This document shows, piece after piece, positions 18,246 to 26,795 of a stretch of 64,000 bases of DNA (its first letter is position 1; each line of letters begins with the position of its first letter). The notes beneath the pieces are model-generated. The model did no database searches, was not told the origin of the DNA, and worked only from the letters and a program-made list of their open reading frames with translations. The stretch is taken from contig NZ_CP034363.1 in NCBI RefSeq assembly GCF_007981265.1, positions 1,674,001 through 1,738,000 of the forward strand, written 5' to 3'. Origin of the DNA: Pantoea sp. CCBC3-3-1. Its GTDB lineage: Bacteria > Pseudomonadota > Gammaproteobacteria > Enterobacterales > Enterobacteriaceae. A program made the position numbers and the translations under genes.

Positions 18246-18470
18246 TTACTGGCGATAAGCCTGCTTGATTTGACTAATCGTGCTGCTGAACACGTCAGCC
18301 TGCTGCTGGTCGGTCAGCTGGGCAATATACTTTTCCATGTTAATAATGACTTTCCCGGCGTCTGCCTGACCCATTCCTTTCAACATAAATGTTACCAGCG
18401 CTTTCATACAAGCCATTTCTTCGGAAAGCGTCTGCGTCTCTTTGCTGGTTGAAAAGTCAGTATTGCTCAT
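18246..18470 (-). CDS. yecF: YecF family protein (DUF2594)
   Basis: A 74-residue helical cytoplasmic protein matching E. coli YecF, with GMGQADAGKVI and the C-terminal TISQIKQAYRQ conserved. Function unknown. In E. coli it lies between sdiA and uvrY, as here. A ribosome site (AAGGAGAAATT) precedes the ATG. Confidence 0.92.
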   Translation of the reverse strand: MSNTDFSTSKETQTLSEEMACMKALVTFMLKGMGQADAGKVIINMEKYIAQLTDQQQADVFSSTISQIKQAYRQ

Positions 18471-18699
18471 AATTTCTCCTTGGTCCTTATCGACAAAACA
18501 GCACCTGAATTTTTAGCGCTGAAAACGTAACTTAGTTACAAGTATATCACATATCGGCCTGACGGAGACCGGCGGACGCGAATGCCTCATGTCCGCGTCG
18601 CTGTTTATTTCTGTTCTAACCCCCGGTAAAAAGAGGTAAGATCGCGGGTCAGAATTACATCCCGAACGACCCCGGTATTACTCATTTGGAGAGACCTTT

Positions 18700-19359
18700 T
18701 TGATTAGCGTTCTTCTTGTTGATGACCACGAACTGGTGCGAGCAGGCATCCGCCGCATACTGGAAGACATCAAAGGTTTTCAGGTTATCGGTGAAGTCAG
18801 CTGTGGCGAGGACGCGGTAAAATGGTGCCGCAGCAACAGCGTGGATGTGGTGCTGATGGATATGAACATGCCCGGCATTGGCGGTCTGGAAGCGACCCGT
18901 AAAATCGTTCGTTACAGCCCTGATATCAAAATTATCATGCTGACCATTCACACGGAAAATCCGCTCCCGACTCGGGTAATGCAGGCGGGTGCTTCGGGTT
19001 ATCTGAGCAAAGGTGCCGCGCCGCAGGAAGTGGTCAGTGCGATCCGCCAGGTCAACGCTGGCCAGCGCTATATCGCTTCTGATATTGCCCAGCAGATGGC
19101 CCTGAGCCAGATTGAGCCGCAAAATACCGACTCGCCTTTCGATTGTTTGTCGGAACGGGAATTACAGATTATGCTGATGATCACTAAAGGTCAGAAAGTG
19201 GCGGAAATTTCCGAACAGCTTAATCTGAGTCCTAAAACCGTTAATAGCTATCGTTATCGCATGTTCAGCAAGCTCAACATCAGCGGTGACGTGGAATTAA
19301 CGCACCTGGCCATCCGGCATGGCCTGTTCAATGCGGAGTCGTTAATCAGTAGTGAGTGA
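18700..19359 (+). CDS. uvrY: Response regulator UvrY (BarA-UvrY system)
   Basis: FixJ/NarL-type regulator of 219 residues, phosphorylated by the hybrid kinase BarA and activating the CsrB/CsrC regulatory RNAs. The receiver domain (1-120) carries the acidic pocket LVDDHE, phospho-acceptor Asp54 (LMDMNMPG) and Lys104 region GYLSKGAAP; the LuxR helix-turn-helix is at about 148-210 ([10 protein letters not shown]...[14 protein letters not shown]). The start codon is TTG (TTG ATT AGC GTT) after GGAGAG, as recalled for E. coli uvrY; no upstream ATG is in frame. The gene overlaps uvrC by 8 bp. Confidence 0.96.
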   Translation: MISVLLVDDHELVRAGIRRILEDIKGFQVIGEVSCGEDAVKWCRSNSVDVVLMDMNMPGIGGLEATRKIVRYSPDIKIIMLTIHTENPLPTRVMQAGASGYLSKGAAPQEVVSAIRQVNAGQRYIASDIAQQMALSQIEPQNTDSPFDCLSERELQIMLMITKGQKVAEISEQLNLSPKTVNSYRYRMFSKLNISGDVELTHLAIRHGLFNAESLISSE

Positions 19360-21184
19360 TGTTTTTGATGCCAAATCTTTCCTGAAATCTGTCACCAGCC
19401 AGCCGGGCGTTTATCGCATGTACGATGCTGGCGGTACAGTCATCTATGTCGGTAAAGCCAAAGATTTAAAAAAACGCTTATCGAGCTACTTCCGGGGCAA
19501 TCTGGCCAGCCGTAAAACCGAAGCGTTGGTCGACAGCATTCGCCAAATTGACGTGACGGTGACCCATACCGAAACGGAAGCGCTGCTGCTTGAGCATAAC
19601 TACATCAAGCTTTATCAGCCGCGTTACAACGTGCTGTTGCGTGATGACAAATCTTATCCTTATATTTTCCTCAGCGCCGATGAGCATCCGCGGCTGGCCA
19701 GCCATCGTGGTGCCAAACACGCGAAAGGGGAATATTTTGGCCCGTTCCCAAACGGCTATGCGGTGCGGGAAACGCTGTCGCTACTGCAAAAAATCTTTCC
19801 GGTGCGCCAGTGTGAAAACAGCGTCTATCGCAATCGCACTCGCCCCTGTTTGCAATATCAAATTGGCCGCTGCCTGGGGCCGTGTGTTGCGGGTCTGGTG
19901 AGTGAAGAGGAGTATGCCCAGCAGATTGAGTACGTACGTCTGTTTTTGTCGGGCAAGGACGATCAGGTACTAAATCAGCTGGTTGCGCGCATGGAGTCTG
20001 CCAGTCAGGCGCTGAAATTTGAAGAAGCGGCCCGGCTGCGCGATCAGGTGCAGGCGGTTCGCCGCGTCACGGAACGCCAGTTTGTCTCTAATAACGGCGA
20101 TGATCTGGACGTCATCGGTGTGGCCTTCGATTCCGGTATGGCCTGTCTGCATGTCCTTTTCATCCGTCAGGGCAAGGTGTTAGGTAGCCGCAGCTATTTC
20201 CCGAAAGTGCCGGGCGACACCGAGCTGGCTGAAGTGGTGCAAACCTTTGTTGGGCAGTTTTACCTGCAGGGCAGTCAGGCTCGTACGCTGCCCTCCGATA
20301 TCCTGCTGGACTTTACGCTGCCGGAAAAAGATCTGCTGGCCGAATCGTTGACCGGGCTGGCTGGACGTCGCGTGACGATTCAGAGCAAACCGCGCGGCGA
20401 CCGCGCGCGATATCTTAAACTGGCGCGTACTAATGCCAGCACGGCGCTGGTCAGCCGTTTATCGCAGCAATCGACTATTCATCAGCGTTTGCAGGCGCTG
20501 AGCGAGGTATTGGATCTTCCTGAAATCAAACGAATGGAATGCTTCGATATCAGTCATACTATGGGTGAACAAACGGTCGCTTCCTGCGTCGTTTTCGACA
20601 GTAACGGGCCGCTGCGAGCGGAATATCGACGCTATAACATCACCGGCATTACGCCAGGTGACGATTATGCGGCGATGAATCAGGTGTTGCGCCGTCGCTA
20701 TGGCAAAGAACTGCTCGACGGTAAAATCCCGGACGTCATTTTGATTGATGGTGGCAAAGGGCAGCTGGCACAGGCAAAGAACGTTTTCGCTGAACTTGAG
20801 GTCAGCTGGGACAAAGACCGGCCGATCCTGTTGGGCGTGGCGAAAGGAAGCGATCGTAAAGCCGGTCTGGAGACGCTGTTCTTTGAACCGGAAGGGGAGG
20901 GCTTTTCCCTGCCGCCAGATTCGCCTGCGCTGCATGTTATTCAGCATATTCGTGATGACTCTCACAATCATGCAATTACGGGACATCGTAATAAACGGGC
21001 AAAAGTGAAGAACACCAGTTCGCTGGAGGCGATTGAAGGGATAGGGCCAAAACGGCGTCAGATGTTGCTTAAGTATATGGGAGGCCTGCAACCGCTGATG
21101 AACGCTTCCGTGGATGAAATCGCTAAAGTTCCGGGAATTTCCCGGCTGCTGGCAGAGAAAATCTTTTATTCGCTGAAACACTAG
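19352..21184 (+). CDS. uvrC: Excinuclease ABC subunit C
   Basis: The 610-residue nuclease of nucleotide-excision repair, cutting on both sides of lesions marked by UvrAB. GIY-YIG domain at the start (GVYRMY...[14 protein letters not shown], 17-48), UVR motif around 205-235, RNase H-like 5' nuclease domain (about 390-540, [29 protein letters not shown]) and a C-terminal helix-hairpin-helix pair ([13 protein letters not shown]...[12 protein letters not shown]). The GTG start lies within the end of uvrY, so translation is coupled. Confidence 0.97.
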   Translation: MSDVFDAKSFLKSVTSQPGVYRMYDAGGTVIYVGKAKDLKKRLSSYFRGNLASRKTEALVDSIRQIDVTVTHTETEALLLEHNYIKLYQPRYNVLLRDDKSYPYIFLSADEHPRLASHRGAKHAKGEYFGPFPNGYAVRETLSLLQKIFPVRQCENSVYRNRTRPCLQYQIGRCLGPCVAGLVSEEEYAQQIEYVRLFLSGKDDQVLNQLVARMESASQALKFEEAARLRDQVQAVRRVTERQFVSNNGDDLDVIGVAFDSGMACLHVLFIRQGKVLGSRSYFPKVPGDTELAEVVQTFVGQFYLQGSQARTLPSDILLDFTLPEKDLLAESLTGLAGRRVTIQSKPRGDRARYLKLARTNASTALVSRLSQQSTIHQRLQALSEVLDLPEIKRMECFDISHTMGEQTVASCVVFDSNGPLRAEYRRYNITGITPGDDYAAMNQVLRRRYGKELLDGKIPDVILIDGGKGQLAQAKNVFAELEVSWDKDRPILLGVAKGSDRKAGLETLFFEPEGEGFSLPPDSPALHVIQHIRDDSHNHAITGHRNKRAKVKNTSSLEAIEGIGPKRRQMLLKYMGGLQPLMNASVDEIAKVPGISRLLAEKIFYSLKH

Positions 21185-21255
21185 GCATTGCAACCCTCGT
21201 GGCATTGTAGGAACATAGGGACAAATTCTACTCTGCCCAGACAGTTAGCCTACCT

Positions 21256-21804
21256 ATGCATTTTAACATTCCGACGTTGCTCACCCTGTTTCGTGTCTTT
21301 TTGATCCCGTTCTTTGTGCTGGCGTTCTATTTGCCATTCCAATGGGCACCTCTGGCCTGCGCGCTAATTTTCATTTTTGCCGCGATTACCGACTGGTTCG
21401 ATGGTTATCTGGCGCGCCGCTGGAAGCAAACGACCCGCTTTGGGGCTTTCCTCGATCCGGTGGCGGATAAAGTCATGGTCGCAATCGCTCTGGTGCTGGT
21501 GGCAGAACATTTTCACTCCTGGTGGGTTACGCTACCTGCGGCAACGATGATCGCCCGTGAAATTATTATTTCGGCGCTGCGTGAATGGATGGCTGAAATT
21601 GGTAAGCGCAGCAGCGTGGCGGTTTCCTGGATCGGCAAAGTGAAAACAACGGCCCAAATGTTGGCCTTGTTTGCTCTGCTGTGGCGTCCTGATGACCTCA
21701 TTCAGGGTATCGGCATCGTCGCTTTATACATCGCTGCCGTACTGACATTCTGGTCTATGTATCAGTATTTGAGCGCTGCGCGGGGCGATCTGTTCGAAGG
21801 GTGA
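21256..21804 (+). CDS. pgsA: CDP-diacylglycerol-glycerol-3-phosphate 3-phosphatidyltransferase
   Basis: Inner-membrane enzyme of 182 residues (E. coli 182) that makes phosphatidylglycerophosphate, the first committed step to phosphatidylglycerol and cardiolipin. The CDP-alcohol phosphotransferase signature DG-x2-AR-x8-G-x3-D-x3-D is complete in [24 protein letters not shown] (about 50-73). Four to five membrane segments. It lies 71 bp after uvrC and before the tRNA cluster, as in E. coli. Confidence 0.97.
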   Translation: MHFNIPTLLTLFRVFLIPFFVLAFYLPFQWAPLACALIFIFAAITDWFDGYLARRWKQTTRFGAFLDPVADKVMVAIALVLVAEHFHSWWVTLPAATMIAREIIISALREWMAEIGKRSSVAVSWIGKVKTTAQMLALFALLWRPDDLIQGIGIVALYIAAVLTFWSMYQYLSAARGDLFEG

Positions 21805-21854
21805 TCGATACGATTCAAAAAGCAGCAAACAAACGAAAAGTGAGGATATTTGTG

Positions 21855-21882
21855 TTGACTCATTTCTCCAGGTCAGTAGAAT
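21855..21882 (+). promoter_or_regulatory. Promoter of the Gly-Cys-Leu tRNA operon
   Basis: TTGACT at 21855-21860 and TAGAAT at 21877-21882 with a 16-bp spacer, about 75 bp before the first tRNA. It is the best sigma-70 match between pgsA and the tRNA genes. Confidence 0.65.
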
Positions 21883-21956
21883 GCAACGCATCGAAAGGCA
21901 GCTGGGTTGCCAGAAGATAAAGTAAATCAGCAGCTTCAACGAAGCGAGTTGAAAAA

Positions 21957-22032
<76 letters not shown>

Positions 22033-22071
22033 AATTTAGTCAGCAGAATGATCTGATGCAGACGGAATTAA

Positions 22072-22145
22072 GGCGCGTTGGCAGAGTGGCCATGCAGCGG
22101 ATTGCAAATCCGCCTACCTCGGTTCGACTCCGGGACGCGCCTCCA
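22072..22145 (+). tRNA. cysT: tRNA-Cys(GCA)
   Basis: A 74-nt tRNA: acceptor GGCGCGT, anticodon loop ATTGCAAAT with anticodon GCA, T-loop TTCGACT and encoded CCA. Second gene of the cluster, 39 bp after tRNA-Gly. Confidence 0.97.
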
Positions 22146-22157
22146 ATTTACACCCAT

Positions 22158-22243
22158 GCCCGGGTGGTGAAATCGGTAGACACAAGGGATTTAAAATCCC
22201 TCGGCTTATGGCTGTGCGGGTTCAAGTCCCGCCCCGGGCACCA
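22158..22243 (+). tRNA. leuZ: tRNA-Leu(UAA)
   Basis: An 86-nt class II tRNA: acceptor GCCCGGG, anticodon loop TTTAAAA with anticodon TAA, long variable arm (CTCGGCTTATGGCTGT), T-loop TTCAAGT, encoded CCA. It is intact, but its 3' part is repeated about 1.06 kb downstream, so it is the target of an integration or duplication event. Confidence 0.96.
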
Positions 22244-22337
22244 TATTTTTACTGCCGATTAAAACGAATAAAAACAAGCACTTTGTGCAATGTCGTCGAA
22301 ACCGCCCACGGGCGGTTTTTTTGTGCCTGAAATTCCT
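22202..22337. repeat. Direct repeat flanking the TA islet, left copy
   Basis: 136 bp covering the tRNA-Leu 3' end (variable arm, T-arm, acceptor, CCA), the operon terminator and 15 bases beyond it. It matches 23258-23393 except at two positions (22243 A to C, which destroys CCA in the right copy, and 22282 T to G). Weaker likeness continues leftward to the anticodon loop (TTTAAAA). Confidence 0.95.
22299..22322 (+). terminator. Terminator of the tRNA operon
   Basis: AAACCGCCC-ACG-GGGCGGTTTTTTT type hairpin with a run of seven T, 55 bases after tRNA-Leu. A copy recurs at 23355-23378 in the downstream repeat. Confidence 0.85.
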
Positions 22338-22518
22338 TCCTGACATGCCGCTGGCATCATTTTTATGTATGTGCCTGGCTATTATTTTTCATTACCTGCC
22401 ACAGGAACTATCTGCACTAAAAAGTCACTTTTGGTGCGGGCCATACGTACAGCTATCATATCTCCAGACTGGTTTATTTGGGTTGAAGCTAACCGGACTT
22501 GATATCACCTGTAGTGAG

Positions 22519-22534
22519 GTATAAAATTTTATAC
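22519..22534. promoter_or_regulatory. Palindromic operator/promoter of the toxin-antitoxin pair
   Basis: Perfect 16-bp palindrome GTATAAAATTTTATAC, 27 bp before the toxin ATG. It contains TATAAA, which would serve as a -10 box with TTGATA at 22499-22504 (15-bp spacer). An operator covering the -10 fits antitoxin autorepression. Confidence 0.6.
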
Positions 22535-22561
22535 ACAGGAGTGGTCAGAGAGAGCTAACGG

Positions 22562-22906
22562 ATGGCAGAAAAAGAAATCAGGTGGCGTAGCACTGCTTTG
22601 TCTGATTTGAAGCGTTTTCCGATGGATGTTATCAGGCAGGCGGGTTTTGAGTTGCACAAAGTACAGCAAGGTCAAGATCCCAGTGATTTCAAAATCATCA
22701 CTGACTGGGGGCCGGGCGTGACTGAAATCAGGATTCGGGGCGAAGATGGCATCTACCGTGTGATGTACGTTGCAAAATTTGAGGAGGCTATTTATGTGCT
22801 CCACAGCTTCCAGAAGAAAACTCAAAAAACGAGTCCCAGGGATGTTACGGCCATCAAGCAGCGCTACAAAGATTTGGAGCATGAACGGAGAATAAACAAT
22901 GATTGA
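22562..22906 (+). CDS. HigB-type toxin (RelE superfamily, phage Gp49-like)
   Basis: A 114-residue basic protein of the Gp49/DUF891 branch of RelE-fold toxins. The core segments TEIRIRGEDGIYRVMYVAKFEEAIYVLHSFQKKTQKT, seen here at about 57-95, are the family signature, with the KKTQKT tail and the Arg residues that contact mRNA and ribosome in HigB/RelE enzymes. Its end overlaps the antitoxin start by 8 bp, in the toxin-first order typical of higBA. Expected activity is ribosome-dependent mRNA cleavage; not shown here. Confidence 0.87.
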   Translation: MAEKEIRWRSTALSDLKRFPMDVIRQAGFELHKVQQGQDPSDFKIITDWGPGVTEIRIRGEDGIYRVMYVAKFEEAIYVLHSFQKKTQKTSPRDVTAIKQRYKDLEHERRINND

Positions 22907-23237
22907 TAAAATGAAGACCGGAACAACTCATGTGACCAGGGCAGGCGGTAACGTTTTTGCTGACCTCGGATTTGAACCAGAAGAAGCAACCCGTCTTCTG
23001 GCGCAATCAAATGCCGAAATTGCCCGTGCCGATGAATTGAAAAAACAGCTTATGGAGGTAATCTCCGGATGGATGAAGGCTAACGGTCACAGACAGTTGG
23101 ACGCTGCCAAAATCCTGCATGTTTCTCGTCCCCGGATTTCGGACTTAGTTAATCAAAAAACGGATAAATTTACTCTGGATACGCTGGTTGGCATGCTGGG
23201 CAATACGGGTAAAAGAGTGAGTCTGCATATTGAATAA
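22899..23237 (+). CDS. HigA-type antitoxin with XRE helix-turn-helix
   Basis: A 112-residue protein whose C-terminal half (about 60-105) is an XRE/HigA2-like helix-turn-helix: HRQLDAAKILHVSRPRISDLVNQKTDKFTLDTLVGML. The N-terminal FADLGFEPEEATRLLAQS is the usual start of this antitoxin group. It should neutralise the upstream toxin and repress the operon, probably at the palindrome at 22519-22534. It ends 20 bp before the right repeat. Confidence 0.88.
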   Translation: MIDKMKTGTTHVTRAGGNVFADLGFEPEEATRLLAQSNAEIARADELKKQLMEVISGWMKANGHRQLDAAKILHVSRPRISDLVNQKTDKFTLDTLVGMLGNTGKRVSLHIE

Positions 23238-23257
23238 CTGATTTTTTTAAAACCTCC

Positions 23258-23393
23258 CGGCTTATGGCTGTGCGGGTTCAAGTCCCGCCCCGGGCACCCT
23301 ATTTTTACTGCCGATTAAAACGAATAAAAACAAGCACGTTGTGCAATGTCGTCGAAACCGCCCACGGGCGGTTTTTTTGTGCCTGAAATTCCT
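23258..23393. repeat. Direct repeat flanking the TA islet, right copy (broken tRNA-Leu 3' end)
   Basis: Copy of 22202-22337 at an offset of 1056 bp. The tRNA fragment lacks the 5' half and ends CCC in place of CCA, so it cannot be a tRNA. TTTTTTTAAAAC just before it recalls the anticodon loop of tRNA-Leu, the usual crossover site of tRNA-directed integrases. It looks like an attR-type end, though no integrase gene lies between the repeats. Confidence 0.9.
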
Positions 23394-23570
23394 GTCTCAA
23401 TGGCTTTACTGATGGCTGGACGTTAATCTCACGTCGTCACGATAAAGTAAATTTGCAATAAGACATAATTCGTCACGCGGATTTAGCAATCGTCTTCCCT
23501 TCGACTATGCTCCTTCAGTATACTCGCTGACTCTAATTAATTAGCAACCTAATTATCAGGCTTTTGAATC
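23394..23570. other. Promoter region of the MarR-efflux operon
   Basis: The 177 bp after the right repeat carry no gene. This stretch is likely the native sequence that once followed the tRNA-Leu terminator. It holds the SlyA-like operator described separately. Confidence 0.5.
23541..23552. promoter_or_regulatory. SlyA/MarR-type operator
   Basis: TTAGCAACCTAA, one mismatch from the SlyA consensus TTAGCAAGCTAA, inside a longer inverted repeat AATTAG-CAAC-CTAATT (23539-23554). It lies 19 bp before the marR start, a natural autoregulatory site. Confidence 0.68.
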
Positions 23571-24002
23571 TTGAATTCACAGGAACTTAACTTCTCGCGG
23601 CTGCTCCATCTGACGGCGTTGGCATGGCGTCAGGCCATCGATCGCCGTATGAAAGATGACGGGCTGAGTATGAGCAGCTGGATGGCCGTGGCGACGCTGG
23701 CAAGGCAAAGTGAGCCGATGAATCAAAAAGAGCTCGCTCAGGTACTGGGCCTGGAAGACGCTACCGTTGTGCCAATCATTGAACGCCTGGTTAAACAGCA
23801 GCTGGTCGAGCGCTTTCAGCCAGCCGAAGATCGGCGCAAGCGGCTGCTCCTCATTACGCCGAAGGGTATCGAACTCTTTAAGAAGCTCTCCGTAGAGTCG
23901 GATAAACTGCGTGACGAACTGCTGGTTAATATTAGCCGTGATGAACTGGCAGTAACTCAGCGAGTGCTGCAAAAGCTACTGAAAGCGACCGAGGCGAAAT
24001 AG
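23571..24002 (+). CDS. MarR-family transcriptional regulator
   Basis: A 143-residue winged-helix repressor: dimerisation helix (1-30), helix-turn-helix MNQKELAQVLGLEDATVVPIIERLVKQQLVER (about 50-82) and wing with the signature DRRKRLLLITPKG. The start is a TTG with only a modest upstream CAGG; no in-frame ATG comes before residue 24, and the first helix would be lost from there. It heads an operon with three efflux genes and probably represses it, releasing on binding a phenolic or drug-like ligand. A SlyA-like operator lies just upstream. Confidence 0.88.
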   Translation: MNSQELNFSRLLHLTALAWRQAIDRRMKDDGLSMSSWMAVATLARQSEPMNQKELAQVLGLEDATVVPIIERLVKQQLVERFQPAEDRRKRLLLITPKGIELFKKLSVESDKLRDELLVNISRDELAVTQRVLQKLLKATEAK

Positions 24003-24003
24003 C

Positions 24004-25704
24004 GTGCCGCGCAACCGTCCCGATCCTTTCGTCCCACGCGAATGGGGGCCAGGCGAAAAGCCGATGCTGCCCGGCTCGCCGTCAACACCGCTTCATCCCA
24101 CCCACAAACGCATCGCTTTTGGGCTGATTGGGCTGCTGATCTCAATTACGGGCGCCTTAAGCAATGCGCTGGTAACGGCTAATCTGACCAGTTTGCAGGG
24201 GGTATTTGGTGCTTATACCAATGAAATTGCCTGGCTGCCTGCGGTTTACGTTATGGGTAATATTTCGATTAACCTGCTGCTGGTCAAATTCCGCCAGCAG
24301 TTTGGGCTGCGTGCGTTTACCGAAGCATTCCTCGTCCTCTATGCGCTGGTCTCTTTTTTTCATCTTCTGGTTAACGATCTTAGCTCGGCCATTATCGTTC
24401 GTGCCGCGCATGGCATGGTGGGTGCGGCGCTGAGTTCGCTCGGCATCTATTATCAGGTGCAGGCGTGGCCCGCGAAACATCGTTTAAAAGCGTTGACCAT
24501 TGGACTGGGTGCGTCTCAGCTGGCAATTCCGCTGGCGCGGCTGTTTTCCAGCGAGCTGCTCCAGCTGGATGAATGGCGTGGGCTTTACCTGTTTGAGCTG
24601 GGCCTGGCGATGGTCTGTCTTGGTGCGGTTCTGATACTGAAACTACCGCCCGGCGATCGCATGAAAGTCTTTGAAAAGAAGGATTTTTTGACGTTTATGC
24701 TGATGGCACCCGGCATGGCACTGTTCTGCGGCGTGCTGTCGCTGGGCCGAATAGAATGGTGGACCAGTACGCCGTGGCTCGGGATTTGCCTTGCTTTAGG
24801 TTTGGTGCTGGTGATCGCTGCCGTAGTGGTGGAGCATAACCGCAGTAATCCGCTGATCAATACCCGCTGGCTGCGAACCGGGGCCATATTCCGCTTAGGT
24901 ATTGTGATGATCATGCTGCGAGTCACCCTCGCCGAGCAGAACACTGGCGCCATTGGTTATTTACAGCAGGTAGGATTACTTAACGATCAGCTGCAAGGTC
25001 TGGCGCTGGCGATCCTGGCGGGCGTAATCGCCGGCATTGTTACCAGCGCCTTAACGATTAATGTTAAGCATCTCAGCTGGCCAATAGTGATGTCGCTCCT
25101 GCTGATTATGATTGCTTCGCTAATGGATGCGCATTCCAGTCCGCTGACGCGCGCAAACAATATGTACTTCAGCCAGTTTCTGCTGGGATTCAGCAGTACC
25201 TTTTTTATCGCTCCCGCCCTGTTGCTGAACATTGGTAGCGTTGTCACGCAGCCGAAAAATTTGGTAAGCCTGGTGGTGCTGTTTGGCATGAGCCAGAACC
25301 TCGGCGGCCTGATGGGCTCGGCGCTGCTGGGCACGTTCCAGACCTGGCGGGAAAAATATCACTCCAGCCTGTTGGGCGACCAGCTCTCTTATCTTGATCC
25401 GAACGTCACGGAAAGGCTGGCACAATACAGCAGTGTGTTTAACAGTTTCATTGGCGACAGCACCCTGCTTGGCGCGCAAAGTACCTCACAGTTACAAACG
25501 GTCGCTACGCTACAGGCCAACGTGCTGGCATATAATGATACCTACCTTCTTACGGCCGGGATGGCCTTTATCACGTTGATCTGGGTGCTGTGGCGCCTGT
25601 CGCGTCTGCGCTATCTTAACTGGCAACAGGCGAAGCGTGAAGCGCTGGCAGAACAACAGGCAATGCAACAACCGACAACACCGATCGGTACGGGGAAACA
25701 ATGA
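24004..25704 (+). CDS. DHA2-type MFS drug efflux transporter (EmrB-like)
   Basis: A 566-residue inner-membrane exporter with about 14 hydrophobic segments, preceded by a Pro-rich cytoplasmic N-terminus of about 35 residues. ALVTANLTSLQGVFGAYTNEIAWLPAVYVMG is the first-helix region of EmrB-like DHA2 transporters, and RAAHGMVGAALSSLGIYY matches the helix-5 region. The start is GTG, one base after the marR stop. The C-terminus overlaps the HlyD gene by 4 bp (ATGA). It should pump small hydrophobic compounds outward with the next two proteins. Confidence 0.87.
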   Translation: MPRNRPDPFVPREWGPGEKPMLPGSPSTPLHPTHKRIAFGLIGLLISITGALSNALVTANLTSLQGVFGAYTNEIAWLPAVYVMGNISINLLLVKFRQQFGLRAFTEAFLVLYALVSFFHLLVNDLSSAIIVRAAHGMVGAALSSLGIYYQVQAWPAKHRLKALTIGLGASQLAIPLARLFSSELLQLDEWRGLYLFELGLAMVCLGAVLILKLPPGDRMKVFEKKDFLTFMLMAPGMALFCGVLSLGRIEWWTSTPWLGICLALGLVLVIAAVVVEHNRSNPLINTRWLRTGAIFRLGIVMIMLRVTLAEQNTGAIGYLQQVGLLNDQLQGLALAILAGVIAGIVTSALTINVKHLSWPIVMSLLLIMIASLMDAHSSPLTRANNMYFSQFLLGFSSTFFIAPALLLNIGSVVTQPKNLVSLVVLFGMSQNLGGLMGSALLGTFQTWREKYHSSLLGDQLSYLDPNVTERLAQYSSVFNSFIGDSTLLGAQSTSQLQTVATLQANVLAYNDTYLLTAGMAFITLIWVLWRLSRLRYLNWQQAKREALAEQQAMQQPTTPIGTGKQ

Positions 25705-26795
25705 GTCAGCAGGAACAGAACCAGCTTCAAACCCAGGAAAGAAACAACAAGCTACGTATTATTTCCATCGCTTTTGGTGCAGGCATTGCGATTGTTGGCG
25801 TATTGATCATTCTTTTTGCCTGGCAGCTGCCGCCCTTCACCAGCCAAATTCAGTCGACCGAAAATGCCTATGTGCGCGGTCAGGTCACTTTTATCAGCCC
25901 TCAGGTTAACGGTTATGTTACTGCGGTAAACGTGCTGGATTATCAACCGGTACGCAAAGGCGAGGTGATGATGACCATTGATGACCGTATTTATAAACAG
26001 CGAGTGCATCAGGCACAGGCACAGCTGGCGATGAAAAAAGCGGCGCTGGCGAATAATATTCAGCAGCGACGCAGCGCGCAGGCGGTCATTGCACGGAACC
26101 AGGCCGCGCTGGAAAACGCACAGGCCCAGGCGGTAAAAAGTGCTCTGGATCTGAAGCGAGTTGAGAATCTGGTTTCTGACGGCTCGCTGTCCGTACGTGA
26201 GCGGGATGCTTCGCGTGCCAGCAACAGCCAGACCCTGGCAGATGTCCAGCAGGCAAAAGCGACGCTGGAAGTTTCCCGGCAGGATTTACAAACTGCCATC
26301 GTCAACCGTGCTTCGATGGAAGCCGATGTCGCCAACGCGCAGGCCGCGCTGGAACTGGCGCAGATTGACCTGCAAAACACGCGAATTATTGCGCCGCGCG
26401 ACGGCCAGCTGGGGCAAATAGCCGTGCGGCAGGGCGCATATGTTACTGCCGGCACGCGACTCACCTCGCTGGTACCGCAGCAGATGTGGGTTGTGGCAAA
26501 TATGAAAGAAACGCAGATGGCGCGTATCAGGCCGGGCCTGCCGGTGACGTTTACCGTTGATGCGCTGGATAATGAGCAGTTTCATGGCGTCGTGGAATAT
26601 ATTTCACCTGCCGCAGGATCGGAATTTAGCGCTATTTCACCGGACAATGCTACCGGCAACTTTGTGAAGATCGCTCAGCGTATTCCAGTGCGGATCAATA
26701 TCACCAGCGAAAATGTTCAACATTTGCGGCCGGGCATGTCCGTTGAGGTGAATATTGACACCTCTGCCAAAGACGATCGTCAGGAGAAAAAATGA
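25701..26795 (+). CDS. HlyD/EmrA-family periplasmic adaptor
   Basis: Membrane-fusion protein of 364 residues. One N-terminal membrane segment (about 20-42) is followed by a lipoyl half-domain (TENAYVRGQVTFISPQVNGYV), a long alpha-hairpin (about 85-210, rich in Ala/Gln) and the second lipoyl half plus beta-barrel (NTRIIAPRDGQLGQIAVRQGAYV). It links the MFS pump to the outer-membrane channel. Start and stop overlap both neighbours by 4 bp, so the three genes are co-translated. Confidence 0.92.
   Translation: MSQQEQNQLQTQERNNKLRIISIAFGAGIAIVGVLIILFAWQLPPFTSQIQSTENAYVRGQVTFISPQVNGYVTAVNVLDYQPVRKGEVMMTIDDRIYKQRVHQAQAQLAMKKAALANNIQQRRSAQAVIARNQAALENAQAQAVKSALDLKRVENLVSDGSLSVRERDASRASNSQTLADVQQAKATLEVSRQDLQTAIVNRASMEADVANAQAALELAQIDLQNTRIIAPRDGQLGQIAVRQGAYVTAGTRLTSLVPQQMWVVANMKETQMARIRPGLPVTFTVDALDNEQFHGVVEYISPAAGSEFSAISPDNATGNFVKIAQRIPVRINITSENVQHLRPGMSVEVNIDTSAKDDRQEKK

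Noticed and set aside
22285..22524. 79-residue frame at the left edge of the TA islet
   Set aside because: It runs through the terminator hairpin of the tRNA operon, lacks a ribosome site and has no recognisable pattern.
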